Assembly (NCBI RefSeq): GCF_000346755.1
Contig: NZ_ANNV01000009.1
Location: forward strand, 62,001 to 126,000
From: Pseudomonas sp. CBZ-4
GTDB taxonomy: Bacteria > Pseudomonadota > Gammaproteobacteria > Pseudomonadales > Pseudomonadaceae
Length of the DNA stretch: 64,000 bases
Direction of reading: 5' to 3'
Below are positions 25,866-35,461 of this stretch, piece after piece (the stretch's first letter is position 1; every line of letters starts with the position of its first letter). The translations under genes and the position numbers were made by a program. The notes beneath the pieces are model-generated. The model was not told where the DNA came from. It made no database searches and saw only the letters and a list, made by a program, of their open reading frames with translations.

Positions 25866-26321
25866 TCAACCCTCCTTGGCGGGGGTGGGGGCGGACTGGC
25901 CGCTGTCCTTGAGGGCTTTGGTCACCTCAGGCGGCATGTATTTTTCATCGTGCTTGGCCAGCACTTCATCGGCCACCACCACGCCGTCGGCGTTGAGCTT
26001 GCCCAGGGCGACGATGCCCTGGCCTTCGCGGAACAGGTCCGGGAGGATGCCGCGGTAGCTGATGGTCACGGACTTGCTGAAGTCGGTGACCACGAAGGTG
26101 ACGTCGAGGGAATCACCGGAGCGCTTCAAGGAGCCGGCCTCGACCATGCCGCCGGCGCGGATGCGCGTGTCCAGCGGAGCTTCGCCGTTGGCGATCTGGG
26201 TCGGGGTGTAGAACAGGTTGATGTTCTGTTGCAGGGCGCTCAAGGCCAGGGCCACGGCAATGCCGACGCCGGCCAGGATGGCAAGGATGATCAACAGACG
26301 CTTTCTACGCAGCGGATTCAC
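25866..26321 (-). CDS. ccmE: Periplasmic heme chaperone CcmE
   Basis: 151 residues with an N-terminal TM ([17 protein letters not shown]) and a periplasmic OB-fold. The covalent heme-binding His is in [14 protein letters not shown] near residue 125, with the tyrosine that completes the site. It carries heme from CcmC to CcmF. It begins with GTG, overlapping the ccmD stop by 4 bp (GTGA). Confidence 0.95.
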   Translation of the reverse strand: MNPLRRKRLLIILAILAGVGIAVALALSALQQNINLFYTPTQIANGEAPLDTRIRAGGMVEAGSLKRSGDSLDVTFVVTDFSKSVTISYRGILPDLFREGQGIVALGKLNADGVVVADEVLAKHDEKYMPPEVTKALKDSGQSAPTPAKEG

Positions 26322-26494
26322 TTTTCGGTCTCCCGGCGCAGACGACGCGCCTCTTGTTGCAGGTAACGCTTGCGCGCCAGGATCGGCGCGGCGACGTTGA
26401 GGGCCAGCACCGCCAGGCAGATGCCATAGGCCGTCCAGACGTACAGGCCGTGGTGGCCCATGGCGAGAAAATCACTGAACGAAGCAAAACTCAT
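26318..26494 (-). CDS. ccmD: Heme exporter accessory protein CcmD
   Basis: 58 residues, one TM helix ([21 protein letters not shown]) and a basic cytoplasmic tail ([15 protein letters not shown]). It stabilises the CcmABC complex and the release of holo-CcmE. The true start, MSFASF, overlaps the end of ccmC by 4 bp; longer readings in this frame are spurious. Confidence 0.92.
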   Translation of the reverse strand: MSFASFSDFLAMGHHGLYVWTAYGICLAVLALNVAAPILARKRYLQQEARRLRRETEK

Positions 26495-27246
26495 CCGCGC
26501 GCTCCCAGGCTGTGTTGCACTTCGGCCTTGACCCAACTGGCGCGGGCTTCGCGCTTGAGCACTTCGAGGCGCATGCGCAGCAACAGCACCGCGCCGAAGA
26601 AGCAGTAGAACCCCAGCACCATCAGCAGCAGCGGCGCCCACATTTCCACGGGCATTGCCGGTTTTTCGGTGAGGGTGAAGGTGGCGCCCTGGTGCAGGGT
26701 GTTCCACCACTCCACCGAATATTTGATGATCGGGATGTTGATCACGCCAACAATCGCCAGCACCGCGCAGGCCTTGGCGGCGCTGTCACGATTACTGATG
26801 GCGTTGCCCAAGGCAATCAGACCGAAGTACAGGAACAGCAGGATCAGCATGGACGTTAGTCGCGCATCCCACACCCACCACGAGCCCCAGGTCGGCTTGC
26901 CCCAGATGGCGCCGGTGACCAGCGCCACGGCAGTCATCCACGCACCGATCGGCGCGGCGCATTGCAGGGCGACGTCGGCGAGTTTCATCTTCCACACCAG
27001 GCCGACGATGCCGCACACGGCGAGCATCACGTAGCAGGACTGGGCCAGCATCGCGGCGGGCACGTGGATATAGATGATGCGAAAGCTGTTGCCTTGCTGG
27101 TAGTCCGGCGGCGCGAAAGCCAAGCCCCAGACCAGGCCGATGCCGATCAGCAACACGGCGAAGAGGCTCAACCACGGCAGCAGTTTGCCACTGATGCCGT
27201 AGAACCATTTGGGCGAGCCGAGCTTGTGAAACCAGGTCCAGTTCAT
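26491..27246 (-). CDS. ccmC: Heme exporter protein CcmC
   Basis: Loads heme onto CcmE. 251 residues, six TM helices. It carries the WWD-type motif [18 protein letters not shown] near residue 120 and flanking histidines in [11 protein letters not shown] and [13 protein letters not shown]. The ATG at 27246 is supported by GGAAA 8 bp upstream; an upstream GTG/ATG pair is less likely. A gap of 78 bp separates it from ccmB. Confidence 0.95.
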   Translation of the reverse strand: MNWTWFHKLGSPKWFYGISGKLLPWLSLFAVLLIGIGLVWGLAFAPPDYQQGNSFRIIYIHVPAAMLAQSCYVMLAVCGIVGLVWKMKLADVALQCAAPIGAWMTAVALVTGAIWGKPTWGSWWVWDARLTSMLILLFLYFGLIALGNAISNRDSAAKACAVLAIVGVINIPIIKYSVEWWNTLHQGATFTLTEKPAMPVEMWAPLLLMVLGFYCFFGAVLLLRMRLEVLKREARASWVKAEVQHSLGARG

Positions 27247-27324
27247 TGCTGTTTCCATCACGGTTGCTTTTCGTCGATGCGAAAAGCTTAGGGTCTTTAC
27301 TGGCTAACGCTTAGCCAGACCTCA

Positions 27325-27993
27325 TTATTCGCCGACGCTGATCTTCAGGCCGGCCGCTATTGCAAAAGGTGTCAGGGTTACCGCCAGGGCGGTCAGGCTG
27401 CCAAGCCACAAGAGGTAACCCGTCGCCGGCATGCCCATCAGCGCGGCTTGCAACGCGCCGCTACCGAGGATCAACACCGGGATATACAAAGGCAGAATCA
27501 GCAGGGCCAGCAACAGGCCGCCGCGCTTCAAACCCACGGTCAACGCCGCGCCCACTGCCCCCAGCAAGCTGAGGACCGGCGTACCGAGCAACAGGCTCAG
27601 GAGCAGGATCGGCAGGCATTCCGTGGGCAGGCCGAGCATCATCGCCAGCAGCGGCGAAAGCAAGACCAGCGCCAGGCCGGAAAACGCCCAGTGTGCCAGT
27701 ACCTTGGCCAGTACCAGTAGTGGCAGGGGGTGCGACGAAAGGACCCACTGCTCCAGGGAACCGTCTTCGAAATCACTGCGAAACAGGCCGTCCAGCGAGA
27801 GCAGCACGGACAAAAGCGCCGCCACCCACACCAGTCCCGGAGACAAGGTTTGCAACAGTTTAGTCTCGGGACCGACCGCCAACGGGAACAAGGCAATAAC
27901 GATGGCGAAGAACACCAGCGGGTTGGCCAGCTCGGCCGGGCGACGGCACAACAGCCGCGCTTCGCGGGCGACCAACAGGGCGAAGACACTCAT
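27325..27993 (-). CDS. ccmB: Heme exporter membrane subunit CcmB
   Basis: 222 residues, six TM helices, the permease partner of CcmA. Conserved pieces are the N-terminal [13 protein letters not shown], the [21 protein letters not shown] segment after TM2 and [16 protein letters not shown]. The ATG at 27993 overlaps the ccmA stop as ATGA. Together with CcmA it uses ATP to release holo-CcmE. Confidence 0.94.
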   Translation of the reverse strand: MSVFALLVAREARLLCRRPAELANPLVFFAIVIALFPLAVGPETKLLQTLSPGLVWVAALLSVLLSLDGLFRSDFEDGSLEQWVLSSHPLPLLVLAKVLAHWAFSGLALVLLSPLLAMMLGLPTECLPILLLSLLLGTPVLSLLGAVGAALTVGLKRGGLLLALLILPLYIPVLILGSGALQAALMGMPATGYLLWLGSLTALAVTLTPFAIAAGLKISVGE

Positions 27994-28625
27994 GCTGACC
28001 ACCGTCCCAGATCGAGGTCGCGGTAACCGGCGGGCAGGCGCGTCAGGGTGTGGTGTGTCGTCAGCACGACTAAACCGCCGCTCTCGCAGTGCTGGGCCAG
28101 GTGTGCTTCCAACTGGGCGACGCCTTGTTTATCGAGGGCGGTGAAGGGTTCGTCGAGAATCCACAGCGGCGGGCCCGGCAGGTACAAACGGGCCAGGGCC
28201 ACGCGGCGCTGTTGGCCGGCGGACAGGGTGTGGCAAGGCACGTCTTCAAAACCCTTGAGGCCGACGGCGGCGAGGGCCTGCCAGATGGCGTCACGGGACG
28301 CGGGATGATGCAGGGCGCTGAGCCAGCTGAGGTTTTCTTCGGCGGTGAGCACGTCCTTGATCCCGGCGGCGTGGCCGATCCAGATCAGGTTGCGGGCGAG
28401 CTCGGTGCGTTGTTCGTTGAGGGGTTGGCCGTTGAGCCGCACCTCTCCGGCCGTCGGTTGCATCAAGCCGGCCAGCAGGCGCAGCAAACTGGTCTTGCCG
28501 CTGCCGTTGGGCCCGCTGATTTGCACCATGTCGCCGCCCGCCAGCCGCAGTTCGAGGTGCTCGAACAGCAGGCGCAGGTCGCGTTCACAGGAGAGCGCTA
28601 CGGCTTCTAGAAGAGGGCTGGTCAA
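27990..28625 (-). CDS. ccmA: Heme exporter ATP-binding protein CcmA
   Basis: A 211-residue ABC ATPase: Walker [10 protein letters not shown] near residue 40, signature [15 protein letters not shown], Walker [13 protein letters not shown] and the switch His in VVLTTHHTL. It starts with TTG (MTSPLLEAV), as in other Pseudomonas CcmA. First gene of the nine-gene ccm operon; the 200 bp upstream are shared with the divergent fliK-like gene. Confidence 0.94.
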   Translation of the reverse strand: MTSPLLEAVALSCERDLRLLFEHLELRLAGGDMVQISGPNGSGKTSLLRLLAGLMQPTAGEVRLNGQPLNEQRTELARNLIWIGHAAGIKDVLTAEENLSWLSALHHPASRDAIWQALAAVGLKGFEDVPCHTLSAGQQRRVALARLYLPGPPLWILDEPFTALDKQGVAQLEAHLAQHCESGGLVVLTTHHTLTRLPAGYRDLDLGRWSA

Positions 28626-28825
28626 AAGATCGCGGGCCTTTACGGTTCAAGTCGGCGGTGCAGCGGCCGTTAAAGAGAAGTGCACAATAACGGCTTCGGC
28701 GACCGATTTTAGAGAGCTGGATCAAATAGTTGTGAGGTTTTTAGCGCTCTCTTTGCAGACGGGCCGCATTATACATGCGATGCCCTACTCTAAAGAGGGC
28801 AATTTCCTTCAAGACGGCGCGCGCG

Positions 28826-30403
28826 ATGACCGGTGAGATCAACCTTCCTACGCTTCCACCTGCACCGGCGACCGGGCCCAGCCCCGCGCCCGCCAGCGGT
28901 GAATTGCTGAAACTGCTGGAACCGCAGATCGGCTTGATCACCCCGGGAAAAACCGTGAACGCCGAGGTCATCGCCCTGAAGCAAGGTGGTGAAGCCTTTC
29001 AGCTGCTGCTCAAGCTGACCCTGGAAAGCGGCCGCCAGACCCTGGTTCAAGCCAGCAGCGCCCAGCCCTTGCCCCTGGGCAGCAATGTCGCGGTGAGCCA
29101 GACCCCCGCCGGCAACCTGACCCTCAGCCTGCAACAAGCCTTGAGCGCCAACGTGGCCGCCCTGACCCGCATCGACACCAGCAAGATGCCCGAAGGCACG
29201 CTGTTGCAAGCCAAGGTGCTGACTACCCAGATGCTGCCCCAGGGCGCGGCGCAACCGGCGATCTACCGCTCACTGGTGACCGTGCTCAACAACGCCCTGG
29301 CCGGCGCCACGCTGACCCTGGAAAGCCCGCAGCCGCTGCGGGTCGGCAGCTTGCTCAGCGCGGTGGTGCAGAACGCGCAGACCTTGAACTTCGTACCGCT
29401 GAGCGGGCTCAAGGATCAACTGGCAATCACCCAGCAACTGGCCACCCAACAAAGCCGCCAAGGCTCGCTGGATGCAGTCTTCACCGCCTTGCAGAACCTG
29501 CCACGGGGTGCCGGCACTTCCGCCGAACTGCGCGCCGCCGCCGACCGTCTGCTGGCCGCCCTGCCCGACCTGGCCCAAGTCAGCAACCCGAAAATCCTCG
29601 CCCAGGTGATCCAGAACAGCGGCGCCTTTCTGGAGGCCAAGCTGCTCGCCGGGCAAAACCCTGGGGTTCCACCGCTGGACATGAAAGGCGCCTTGCTGCG
29701 CCTGGTCGCCGACCTGCTGCCGGCCCTGCCCACCAGCACCAACCTGAATGCCATCCTCGCCGCCAACACTCTGGCCCAAGTGCTGCCCAACTTCGTGCGC
29801 AGCCCGCTGAACACCCTCGGCCAGCTCAGCGCGCGCCAGGCACCCGTGGGCTTTCCCCTGCCCGAACGGCTGATGGCGAAACTGGAAGGCGAAGGCGACC
29901 TGGAAAACCTCCTGCGCCTGGCCGCCGGGGCCATTTCGCGTTTGCAGAGCCACCAACTGTCGAGCCTGGAACAGACCGGCACCACCGCCGATGGCCGCCT
30001 GCAAACCACCTGGCAGCTGGAAATCCCCCTGCGCACCCTGCAAGACATCGTGCCGTTGCAGGTCAAGTTCCAGCGCGAAGAACCGGCGCCGGACAAGGAC
30101 CAGCCGGAACGCAAGGACAAGAAGGACCCCAAGCAGATGCTCTGGCGCGTCGAACTGGCCTTCGACATGGAGCCGCTGGGTCCGTTGCAGGTCCAGGCGC
30201 AATTGAACCAGGGCAAACTGTCGAGCCAGTTGTGGGCCAGCCGGCCCTTCACCGCAAGCCTGATCGAAAGCCACCTGGGCAACCTGCGCGAACGGCTGGT
30301 GACCTCGGGCATCAACGTCGGCGACCTCGATTGCCATCTCGGCACCCCGCCACGCGGGCCGAAGACCGGACTGGAACAACGCTGGGTGGATGAAACCGCA
30401 TGA
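28826..30403 (+). CDS. FliK-like flagellar hook-length control protein
   Basis: 525 residues: a Pro/Ala-rich N-terminus (LPTLPPAPATGPSPAPAS), a long Gln/Leu-rich middle, then a C-terminal FliK domain near 430-510 (VELAFDMEPLGPLQVQAQL, FTASLIESHLGNLRERLV). FliK acts as the secreted ruler that switches the flagellar export gate. The gene stands apart from any flagellar operon and overlaps the next, FlhB-like gene. The ATG at 28826 is chosen; an in-frame ATG at 28775 is equally free of a Shine-Dalgarno, so the start is uncertain. Confidence 0.8.
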   Translation: MTGEINLPTLPPAPATGPSPAPASGELLKLLEPQIGLITPGKTVNAEVIALKQGGEAFQLLLKLTLESGRQTLVQASSAQPLPLGSNVAVSQTPAGNLTLSLQQALSANVAALTRIDTSKMPEGTLLQAKVLTTQMLPQGAAQPAIYRSLVTVLNNALAGATLTLESPQPLRVGSLLSAVVQNAQTLNFVPLSGLKDQLAITQQLATQQSRQGSLDAVFTALQNLPRGAGTSAELRAAADRLLAALPDLAQVSNPKILAQVIQNSGAFLEAKLLAGQNPGVPPLDMKGALLRLVADLLPALPTSTNLNAILAANTLAQVLPNFVRSPLNTLGQLSARQAPVGFPLPERLMAKLEGEGDLENLLRLAAGAISRLQSHQLSSLEQTGTTADGRLQTTWQLEIPLRTLQDIVPLQVKFQREEPAPDKDQPERKDKKDPKQMLWRVELAFDMEPLGPLQVQAQLNQGKLSSQLWASRPFTASLIESHLGNLRERLVTSGINVGDLDCHLGTPPRGPKTGLEQRWVDETA

Positions 30404-30729
30404 AGAACCCCAACCCGCCGCGCCAGGCGATTGCCCTCAAGTACGACGGCCAGCAAGCGCCAACCCTGACGGCCAAGGGCGACGATGCGCTGGCCGAGGC
30501 GATCCTCAAGCTGGCGCGGGAGAATGAAGTACCGATCTATGAAAATGCCGAGCTGGTGAAGCTGCTGGCGCGTATGGAACTGGGGGACAGCATCCCGGAA
30601 GAGTTGTACCGCACGGTGGCGGAGATCATTGCGTTTGCCTGGACGTTGAAGGGCAAGTTCCCGGTGGGGTATGACCCGGATGCGGGGCCGGTGGAGCGGG
30701 ATGTCACGGAGCGTGGTGACGACTACTAA
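30400..30729 (+). CDS. FlhB C-terminal-domain homologue (YlqH-like)
   Basis: 109 residues, matching only the cytoplasmic switch domain of FlhB/YscU (AIALKYDGQQAPTLTAKG, IYENAELVKLLARMELGDSIPEELYRTVAEIIAFAW). There are no TM helices. The NPTH autocleavage site is absent, since the protein begins about where the cleaved fragment would (KNPNPPRQA). Its start overlaps the FliK-like gene by 4 bp (ATGA), so the two are made together and probably interact. Confidence 0.85.
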   Translation: MKNPNPPRQAIALKYDGQQAPTLTAKGDDALAEAILKLARENEVPIYENAELVKLLARMELGDSIPEELYRTVAEIIAFAWTLKGKFPVGYDPDAGPVERDVTERGDDY

Positions 30730-30750
30730 CAGGCATACAGGGATTCAAAT

Positions 30751-30853
30751 GTGGGAGCTGGCTTGCCTGCGATGGCGGTGTACCTGTACCAAATGGGCTA
30801 GCTGACCCACTGCTATCGCAGGCAAGCCAGCTCCCACAAAAGCCAGCTCCCAC
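30751..30853. repeat. REP inverted pair plus an extra partial unit
   Basis: GTGGGAGCTGGCTTGCCTGC, a spacer, and the inverted GCAGGCAAGCCAGCTCCCAC, followed by a tail duplication AAAAGCCAGCTCCCACATT. It lies between the FlhB-like gene and moeA, which are convergent. Confidence 0.9.
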
Positions 30854-30868
30854 ATTGGATTTTCAGTG

Positions 30869-32086
30869 TCAGTTGAGGACTTCACTCAGCGGAATGAAGT
30901 TGACCATATCCCCGTCCGCCAACGTCGTCCCTTCCAACACCTCCACAAACCCTTCCGCCCACGCCGCGCTGCGCAGCACGCCGGAGCTCTGGTTGCGGTA
31001 GATGATCGCCTTGCCCTGCTCGATGCGCCCGCGCAGGTACTCGCGGCGGTTGCCCGGTTTGGGCCACTCGAACCCCACCGGCACTGCGAAGCGCAATGGC
31101 TCGACATCCGCCACACCCTGACGGCGCAACAGGTACGGCCGCGCCAGCAGCGCAAAGGTCACCAGGGTCGAAGCCGGATTGCCCGGCAGGCCAATCACCG
31201 GCACGCCACGGAAGTGCCCGAACGTCAGCGGTTTACCCGGCTTGATCGCCAGTTTCCACAACGCCAGCTCGCCTTCTTCACGCAGGGCAATGCCGAGGAA
31301 ATCCGCCTCGCCCACCGACACACCGCCGGTGGACAGGATCAGGTCGACGTTGCCCAGGCCCGCCAGGCGGGTGCGGGTCTGTTCCAGGTCATCGGGCAGG
31401 ATGCCGGCGTCGATCACCTCGCAGCCCATGCGTTCCAGCCAGGTGCACAACACGCGGCGATTACTGTTGTAGATCTGCCCGGGGCCCAGCGGCAGGCCGG
31501 GCTCGATCAGTTCGTCACCGGTGGACAGCACGGCGACGCGCGGGCGGCGGATGACTTCAAGACGGTCACGCCCGAGTGAGGCGGCAAGCCCCAGTTCGAT
31601 CGGCCCCAGGCGTGTGCCGGCATTCAAGACCAACTCGCCGACCGTGGTTTCCTGGCCCTGGGGGCGGATGTTCTGCTGCAGGTGCAGGGGCTCGCTGAAA
31701 CTCACGCGCTCGTCGGCGTGGACCACGGCGTTTTCCTGCATCTCCACGCAATCCGCGCCTTCCGGCACCGGCGCGCCGGTAAAGATGCGCGCGCAGGTAC
31801 CGGCGGCCAAGGGCTGCGGCGCCTGCCCGGCGAAGATGCGCTGGCTGACCACCAGCGGCTCGCCGTGCCAGTCCGCCAGGCGCAGGGCGTAACCGTCCAT
31901 GGCGCTGTTGGGCCAGGGCGGCAGGTCGAGGGTGGCGATCAGGTCGTGCGCCAGGACGCGGCCATCACACACGGCCAGGGGCAAGGCTTGCTGATCGCGG
32001 ATCGGCGCAGCTTCGGCCATCGCCAGCAGTTGCGCCAACGCGTCTTCCACCGGCATCAGGGCGCCGGTCTTGCCGGGCTTACCCAC
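30869..32086 (-). CDS. moeA: Molybdopterin molybdenumtransferase MoeA
   Basis: Inserts molybdate into adenylylated molybdopterin. 405 residues, normal length. Motifs are LPPWPNSAMDGYAL near 50, ARIFTGAPVPEGAD near 100, the catalytic domain III (PRVAVLSTGDELIEPG, ILSTGGVSVGEADF, KPGKPLTFG, GLPGNPAST) and a C-terminal domain IV. The N-terminus overlaps the end of moaB by 8 bp, so the two are co-transcribed. Confidence 0.95.
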   Translation of the reverse strand: MGKPGKTGALMPVEDALAQLLAMAEAAPIRDQQALPLAVCDGRVLAHDLIATLDLPPWPNSAMDGYALRLADWHGEPLVVSQRIFAGQAPQPLAAGTCARIFTGAPVPEGADCVEMQENAVVHADERVSFSEPLHLQQNIRPQGQETTVGELVLNAGTRLGPIELGLAASLGRDRLEVIRRPRVAVLSTGDELIEPGLPLGPGQIYNSNRRVLCTWLERMGCEVIDAGILPDDLEQTRTRLAGLGNVDLILSTGGVSVGEADFLGIALREEGELALWKLAIKPGKPLTFGHFRGVPVIGLPGNPASTLVTFALLARPYLLRRQGVADVEPLRFAVPVGFEWPKPGNRREYLRGRIEQGKAIIYRNQSSGVLRSAAWAEGFVEVLEGTTLADGDMVNFIPLSEVLN

Positions 32087-32618
32087 GGGAGGCGCAGGGT
32101 TCGGCCTGCTTCAAGTGGGGGACGAAGTTGCACGGGCGATGACGGTTATCCAACTGCTCGGCGAGGATGCCATCCCAACCGGTGCGCACCGCATTGGTCG
32201 AACCCGGCAGGCAGCACACCAGGGTGCCGTTGGCCAGGCCGGCCAGGGCGCGGGATTGCACGGTGGAGGTGCCGATATCGGCCACGGAGATCTGGCGGAA
32301 CAGTTCGCCAAAGCCGTCGACCTGCTTGTCCAGCAGGCAGCTCACCGCTTCCGGGGTGCTGTCGCGGCCGGTGAAGCCAGTGCCGCCGGTGATCAGCACG
32401 ACCTGCACCACGTCTTCGGCGATCCAGTGGGCCACCTGGGCGCGGATCTTGTAGAGGTCGTCCTTGAGCAGCACGCGCTCGGCCAGGTTGTGGCCAGCGG
32501 CAGTGAGGCGATCGACGAAGACCTGGCCCGAGGTGTCGGTGTCCAGGGTGCGGGTGTCGCTGACGGTCAATACAGCGATATTCAGGGGTACGAAGGGCGC
32601 ATCTGCCTTGGCGGTCAT
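32079..32618 (-). CDS. moaB: Molybdopterin adenylyltransferase-type protein MoaB
   Basis: 179 residues of MogA/MoaB fold. The molybdopterin-binding motif is [18 protein letters not shown] near residue 80, followed by [19 protein letters not shown]. The N-terminal [16 protein letters not shown] is family-typical. It activates molybdopterin by adenylation or has a related role; MoaB and MogA share these motifs, so the exact activity is less certain. The minus-strand operon is moaB-moeA; mobA diverges. Confidence 0.92.
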   Translation of the reverse strand: MTAKADAPFVPLNIAVLTVSDTRTLDTDTSGQVFVDRLTAAGHNLAERVLLKDDLYKIRAQVAHWIAEDVVQVVLITGGTGFTGRDSTPEAVSCLLDKQVDGFGELFRQISVADIGTSTVQSRALAGLANGTLVCCLPGSTNAVRTGWDGILAEQLDNRHRPCNFVPHLKQAEPCASRG

Positions 32619-32694
32619 GGCACGGTCCGGTTGTCGAAGAAACAGGCCGGTGTTATATCACAGGCCCCCCTTTTGCTGCCGCTGCGGAACTGCC

Positions 32695-33297
32695 ATGCCT
32701 ATCGATTCATCTGCCCTGCCCTGTTCGGTCCTGCTGCTGTCGGGGGGCCGTGGCCAGCGCATGGGTGGCCTGGACAAGGGCCTGCTGGAATGGCGCGGCC
32801 AACCGTTGATTGCCCACCTGCACGGCCTGGTGCGGCCGCTGACGGACGACCTGATCATCTCGTGCAATCGCAACCCCGAGAGGTACGCCGCGTTTGCCGA
32901 CCAGTTGGTCAGCGACGACAGCGCGGACTTCCCCGGCCCGCTCGCCGGGATTCGTGCAGGGCTTGGCGCCGCACGCCATGGGCACTTGCTGATCCTGCCG
33001 TGCGACGTGCCGCAGCTCGATGCACGACTACTGGCCGAGCTGCGTGAGACGGCGCAGCGCAATCCCCTTGTGCCGGTAATGGTCCGCCACGGTCAATTCT
33101 GGGAGCCGCTGATCTGCATCCTGCCCACCGCCCTGCGGGACGCGGTCGAGGCGGCCTGGCAGGCCGGCGAGCGCAGCCCACGGCAGATCTTCATGAAACT
33201 GGGCGCGGTGGGCGTGGAGTGCCCGGCGGATGATCCGCGCCTGGCCAACCTGAATACCCCCGAGCTGTTACTCCCACACGTTGGCGTGTCAGAATGA
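32695..33297 (+). CDS. mobA: Molybdenum cofactor guanylyltransferase MobA
   Basis: Attaches GMP to Mo-molybdopterin for DMSO-reductase-type enzymes. 200 residues. The GTP-binding signature [17 protein letters not shown] is at residue 12, followed by [20 protein letters not shown] and [15 protein letters not shown]. The ATG at 32695 precedes the nucleotide-binding loop correctly; the frame is open upstream but would overlap moaB. Its position next to moaB-moeA makes this a molybdenum cofactor locus. Confidence 0.94.
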   Translation: MPIDSSALPCSVLLLSGGRGQRMGGLDKGLLEWRGQPLIAHLHGLVRPLTDDLIISCNRNPERYAAFADQLVSDDSADFPGPLAGIRAGLGAARHGHLLILPCDVPQLDARLLAELRETAQRNPLVPVMVRHGQFWEPLICILPTALRDAVEAAWQAGERSPRQIFMKLGAVGVECPADDPRLANLNTPELLLPHVGVSE

Positions 33298-33376
33298 ACC
33301 TCGCATCAGGAACTTTGTCGGCGCCTCGCGCGTCACAAGGTCAGCTTTTCAAAAGAATTCTCTCGGAGACAACACC

Positions 33377-33598
33377 ATGACTCAACGGACCATCGCCGCT
33401 CTCATGCTTGCACTGGGCCTCGCCACCCTCGCCGGTTGCGCTTCGCCAACAGTGATCACCCTGAATGACGGTCGCGAAATCCAGGCCGTCGACACCCCTA
33501 AATTCGACAAGGATTCGGGCTTCTATGAGTTCGAACAACTGGACGGCAAGCAGACCCGCATCAACAAGGATCAGGTCCGCACCGTTAAAGACCTGTAA
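33377..33598 (+). CDS. YgdI/YgdR-type small lipoprotein
   Basis: 73 residues: a signal peptide with lipobox TLAGCAS (Cys 21), then an SH3-like YgdI/YgdR domain (TVITLNDGREIQAVDTPKF, FYEFEQLDGKQTRINKDQVRTV). Probably anchored in the outer membrane; function unknown. CGGAGA lies 9 bp before the ATG. It has its own terminator. Confidence 0.9.
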   Translation: MTQRTIAALMLALGLATLAGCASPTVITLNDGREIQAVDTPKFDKDSGFYEFEQLDGKQTRINKDQVRTVKDL

Positions 33599-33613
33599 GT
33601 CTTAGCGTTTGCC

Positions 33614-33645
33614 AACAAGGCCCGCCGCGTGCGGGCCTTGTCGTT
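33614..33645 (+). terminator. Terminator after the YgdI/R lipoprotein
   Basis: CAAGGCCCGC and GCGGGCCTTG pair across a short loop; CGTTT follows. The stem is strong, the T-run weak. Confidence 0.8.
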
Positions 33646-33653
33646 TCCGAGGG

Positions 33654-34544
33654 TTACCAGTCGAGGGTGATCCGGCTGCGGAACTGGCGCTCTTCGCCGG
33701 TCACCGGGTCGATGAACCGCACGCCCTGGGCCAGCAGTTTCAGCGGGTTGGCGTAGTCGTCCACGGCGTCCTTGAGCACATCGGGGTAGAACGGGTCGTT
33801 GCAGATACTCGCGCCGAGCGCGGTCATGTGCACGCGCAGCTGGTGCTTCTTGCCGGTCACGGGGAACAGGCCGTAGCGCCACAGGTCGCCGTGTTTCTCG
33901 CGCACTTCAACCGCGGTTTCGGTGTTGCTGGCGCCGGGACCTTCCTGCATGCGGAAGAACGGTTCGCCATCCACCAGACGGCTTTTGTGCACAAGCGGAA
34001 AGCTCAGGTCTGGCAGCGCGGGTGCAATGGCTTCGTAGAATTTATCGATCTGGCGCGTGGGAAACAGCTGTTGATACGCCGAGCGGCTGGCCGGGTTGGC
34101 CGAGAACAGCACCAGCCCCGCGGTGTGCCGGTCGATGCGGTGCAGGGGCACCAGTGATGGGTTGTCCAAACGACGAATCAAGCGACGTAGCAGGGTTTGC
34201 TCGACGTACTCACCGGCCGGCGTCACGGGCAGGAAGTGCGGCTTGTCGGCGACCACCAGGTGCTCGTCGGCGTAGAGGATGGTCTCCTCCACCGGGATCA
34301 CTTTTTCGTTCGGCACTTCGCGGAAATAGTAGATGCACAGGCCTTCCTTGTAGGCCAGGTCCAGGCAGATCGGGTTCCCGTGGACATCCAGCACCCGACC
34401 CCGCGCGATGCGGTCCAGCCAGTGTTCACGGCTGATCGCCGGGAAGTGCTCGCACAGGCAATCGAGCACCGTGGCCCAAGCCCCGGGTGGCAGGTACAAG
34501 GTGCTGGCCTGGTGCTCAGACGGAATAAAAATCGAAGTGGACAT
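33654..34544 (-). CDS. RluA-family RNA pseudouridine synthase
   Basis: 296 residues. The catalytic motif is PLHRIDRHTAGLVLFS near residue 140 (the Asp is the nucleophile), preceded by ADEHLVVADKPHFLPVTP and followed by the C-terminal KKHQLRVHMTALG. An N-terminal S4-like part includes LDRIARGRVLDVHGNPI. It modifies a uridine in rRNA or tRNA; the target cannot be assigned. The ATG at 34544 gives a normal length; the longer open frame would run through the neighbouring gene. Confidence 0.9.
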   Translation of the reverse strand: MSTSIFIPSEHQASTLYLPPGAWATVLDCLCEHFPAISREHWLDRIARGRVLDVHGNPICLDLAYKEGLCIYYFREVPNEKVIPVEETILYADEHLVVADKPHFLPVTPAGEYVEQTLLRRLIRRLDNPSLVPLHRIDRHTAGLVLFSANPASRSAYQQLFPTRQIDKFYEAIAPALPDLSFPLVHKSRLVDGEPFFRMQEGPGASNTETAVEVREKHGDLWRYGLFPVTGKKHQLRVHMTALGASICNDPFYPDVLKDAVDDYANPLKLLAQGVRFIDPVTGEERQFRSRITLDW

Positions 34545-34587
34545 GCGTAAAGCCTGGAGAAAACCGGCGGGCATTATCCCGCATGGC

Positions 34588-34923
34588 TCAGGCCTTGGCC
34601 AATTGCGCCCGCAGCACCGGCGAGGCGCTGGCGGCCTCGGTGAACTCCTTGAGCCAGCGCAGCACGTCCACCGCTTCCCAGCGGCCCGGATCGTACAACG
34701 CGTACAGCAAGCCCTGGTAACCCACCACATCCAACTGCTTGTGATAACCGGCGCGCTGGAACAGCGCCTCGATCTCGGCAAAGCAGGTATTGAAATGCAC
34801 TTTGTTAAACGGCGTCTTGCCTTCCGTGACCAGGCCGTCGAGGCGCAGCTCGTTCACCGCATCGCGCACGACATCGGCGGACATGCGATTGACGCTGCTT
34901 TTCAGTTGTTCAACATTCACCAC
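34588..34923 (-). CDS. Conserved unknown small alpha-helical protein
   Basis: 111 residues; I do not recognise the family. It is soluble, with no signal peptide or TM. The N-terminal region VEQLKSSVNRMSADVVRDAVNE followed by LRLDGLVTEGKTPFNK could be a winged-helix-like turn; the rest is helical with YHKQLDVVGYQGLLYALYD. The start is a GTG preceded by GAGGGAA at a good distance. It lies 43 bp upstream of the pseudouridine synthase gene on the same strand, so they may be co-transcribed. Confidence 0.7.
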   Translation of the reverse strand: MVNVEQLKSSVNRMSADVVRDAVNELRLDGLVTEGKTPFNKVHFNTCFAEIEALFQRAGYHKQLDVVGYQGLLYALYDPGRWEAVDVLRWLKEFTEAASASPVLRAQLAKA

Positions 34924-34997
34924 GGGCGTTCCCTCTATTCAATCGCTGTACAAACATACAGTAACGTAATATTTGGAAACCCGCTATCGCCTAAACC

Positions 34998-35234
34998 TCA
35001 GCTGAGGAAGGCGACTACCTGTTCGGCGTCGAACGGCCAGTCCAGCTCGGCGCCCGTGTCGGCCCGTCGGAGTACCGGAATCCTTAGGCCGTAGGCGTCG
35101 GTCAGGTCTTCAGGGTCGGTTATATCCACCAGTTCAACCAACAACCCGCGTTCGACGAGCGGCATGATTTCGGCTTCGGCAATCTCGCAAAGATGGCAAC
35201 CCAGGGTGCCGAACAGCTGGCATTCAGGAAGCAT
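34998..35234 (-). CDS. Glutaredoxin-like protein (CxxC)
   Basis: 78 residues, thioredoxin fold. The active site GTLGCHLCEIAEAE is at the N-terminus and the cis-Pro segment is GLRIPVLRRAD. It belongs to the small glutaredoxin-like (DUF836/NrdH-like) group. It probably reduces disulfides; the partner is unknown. Confidence 0.87.
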   Translation of the reverse strand: MLPECQLFGTLGCHLCEIAEAEIMPLVERGLLVELVDITDPEDLTDAYGLRIPVLRRADTGAELDWPFDAEQVVAFLS

Positions 35235-35288
35235 GACGAATGGCTCTGATCAGAAAGTAGGCGGTCATTCTATGCCCGCAACACCCCT

Positions 35289-35380
35289 GTGGCGAGGGAG
35301 CTTGCTCCCGCTGGGCAGCGAAGCGGCCCCAAAATGCTGGGAGCGCTGCGCACTCCAGCGGGAGCAAGCTCCCTCGCCAC
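35289..35380. repeat. Second REP family, inverted pair
   Basis: GTGGCGAGGGAGCTTGCTCCC and its inverted partner GGGAGCAAGCTCCCTCGCCAC flank a spacer of about 50 bp. It is distinct from the GTGGGAGC(T/G)GGC family and recurs at 52414-52504. Confidence 0.9.
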
Positions 35381-35461
35381 AATAAACCGTGACCTGAATC
35401 AGCATGGCCTATAACTGATTCAGCGATTCTTGCGGCTTTTTGCCTGCCCCTTGCAACGGAG

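Noticed and set aside
24228..26366. 712-codon plus-strand open frame
   Set aside because: Antisense to ccmF/ccmE. His/Gln/Arg-rich composition typical of a GC-rich shadow frame; the minus strand has the whole ccm operon with overlapping starts and stops.
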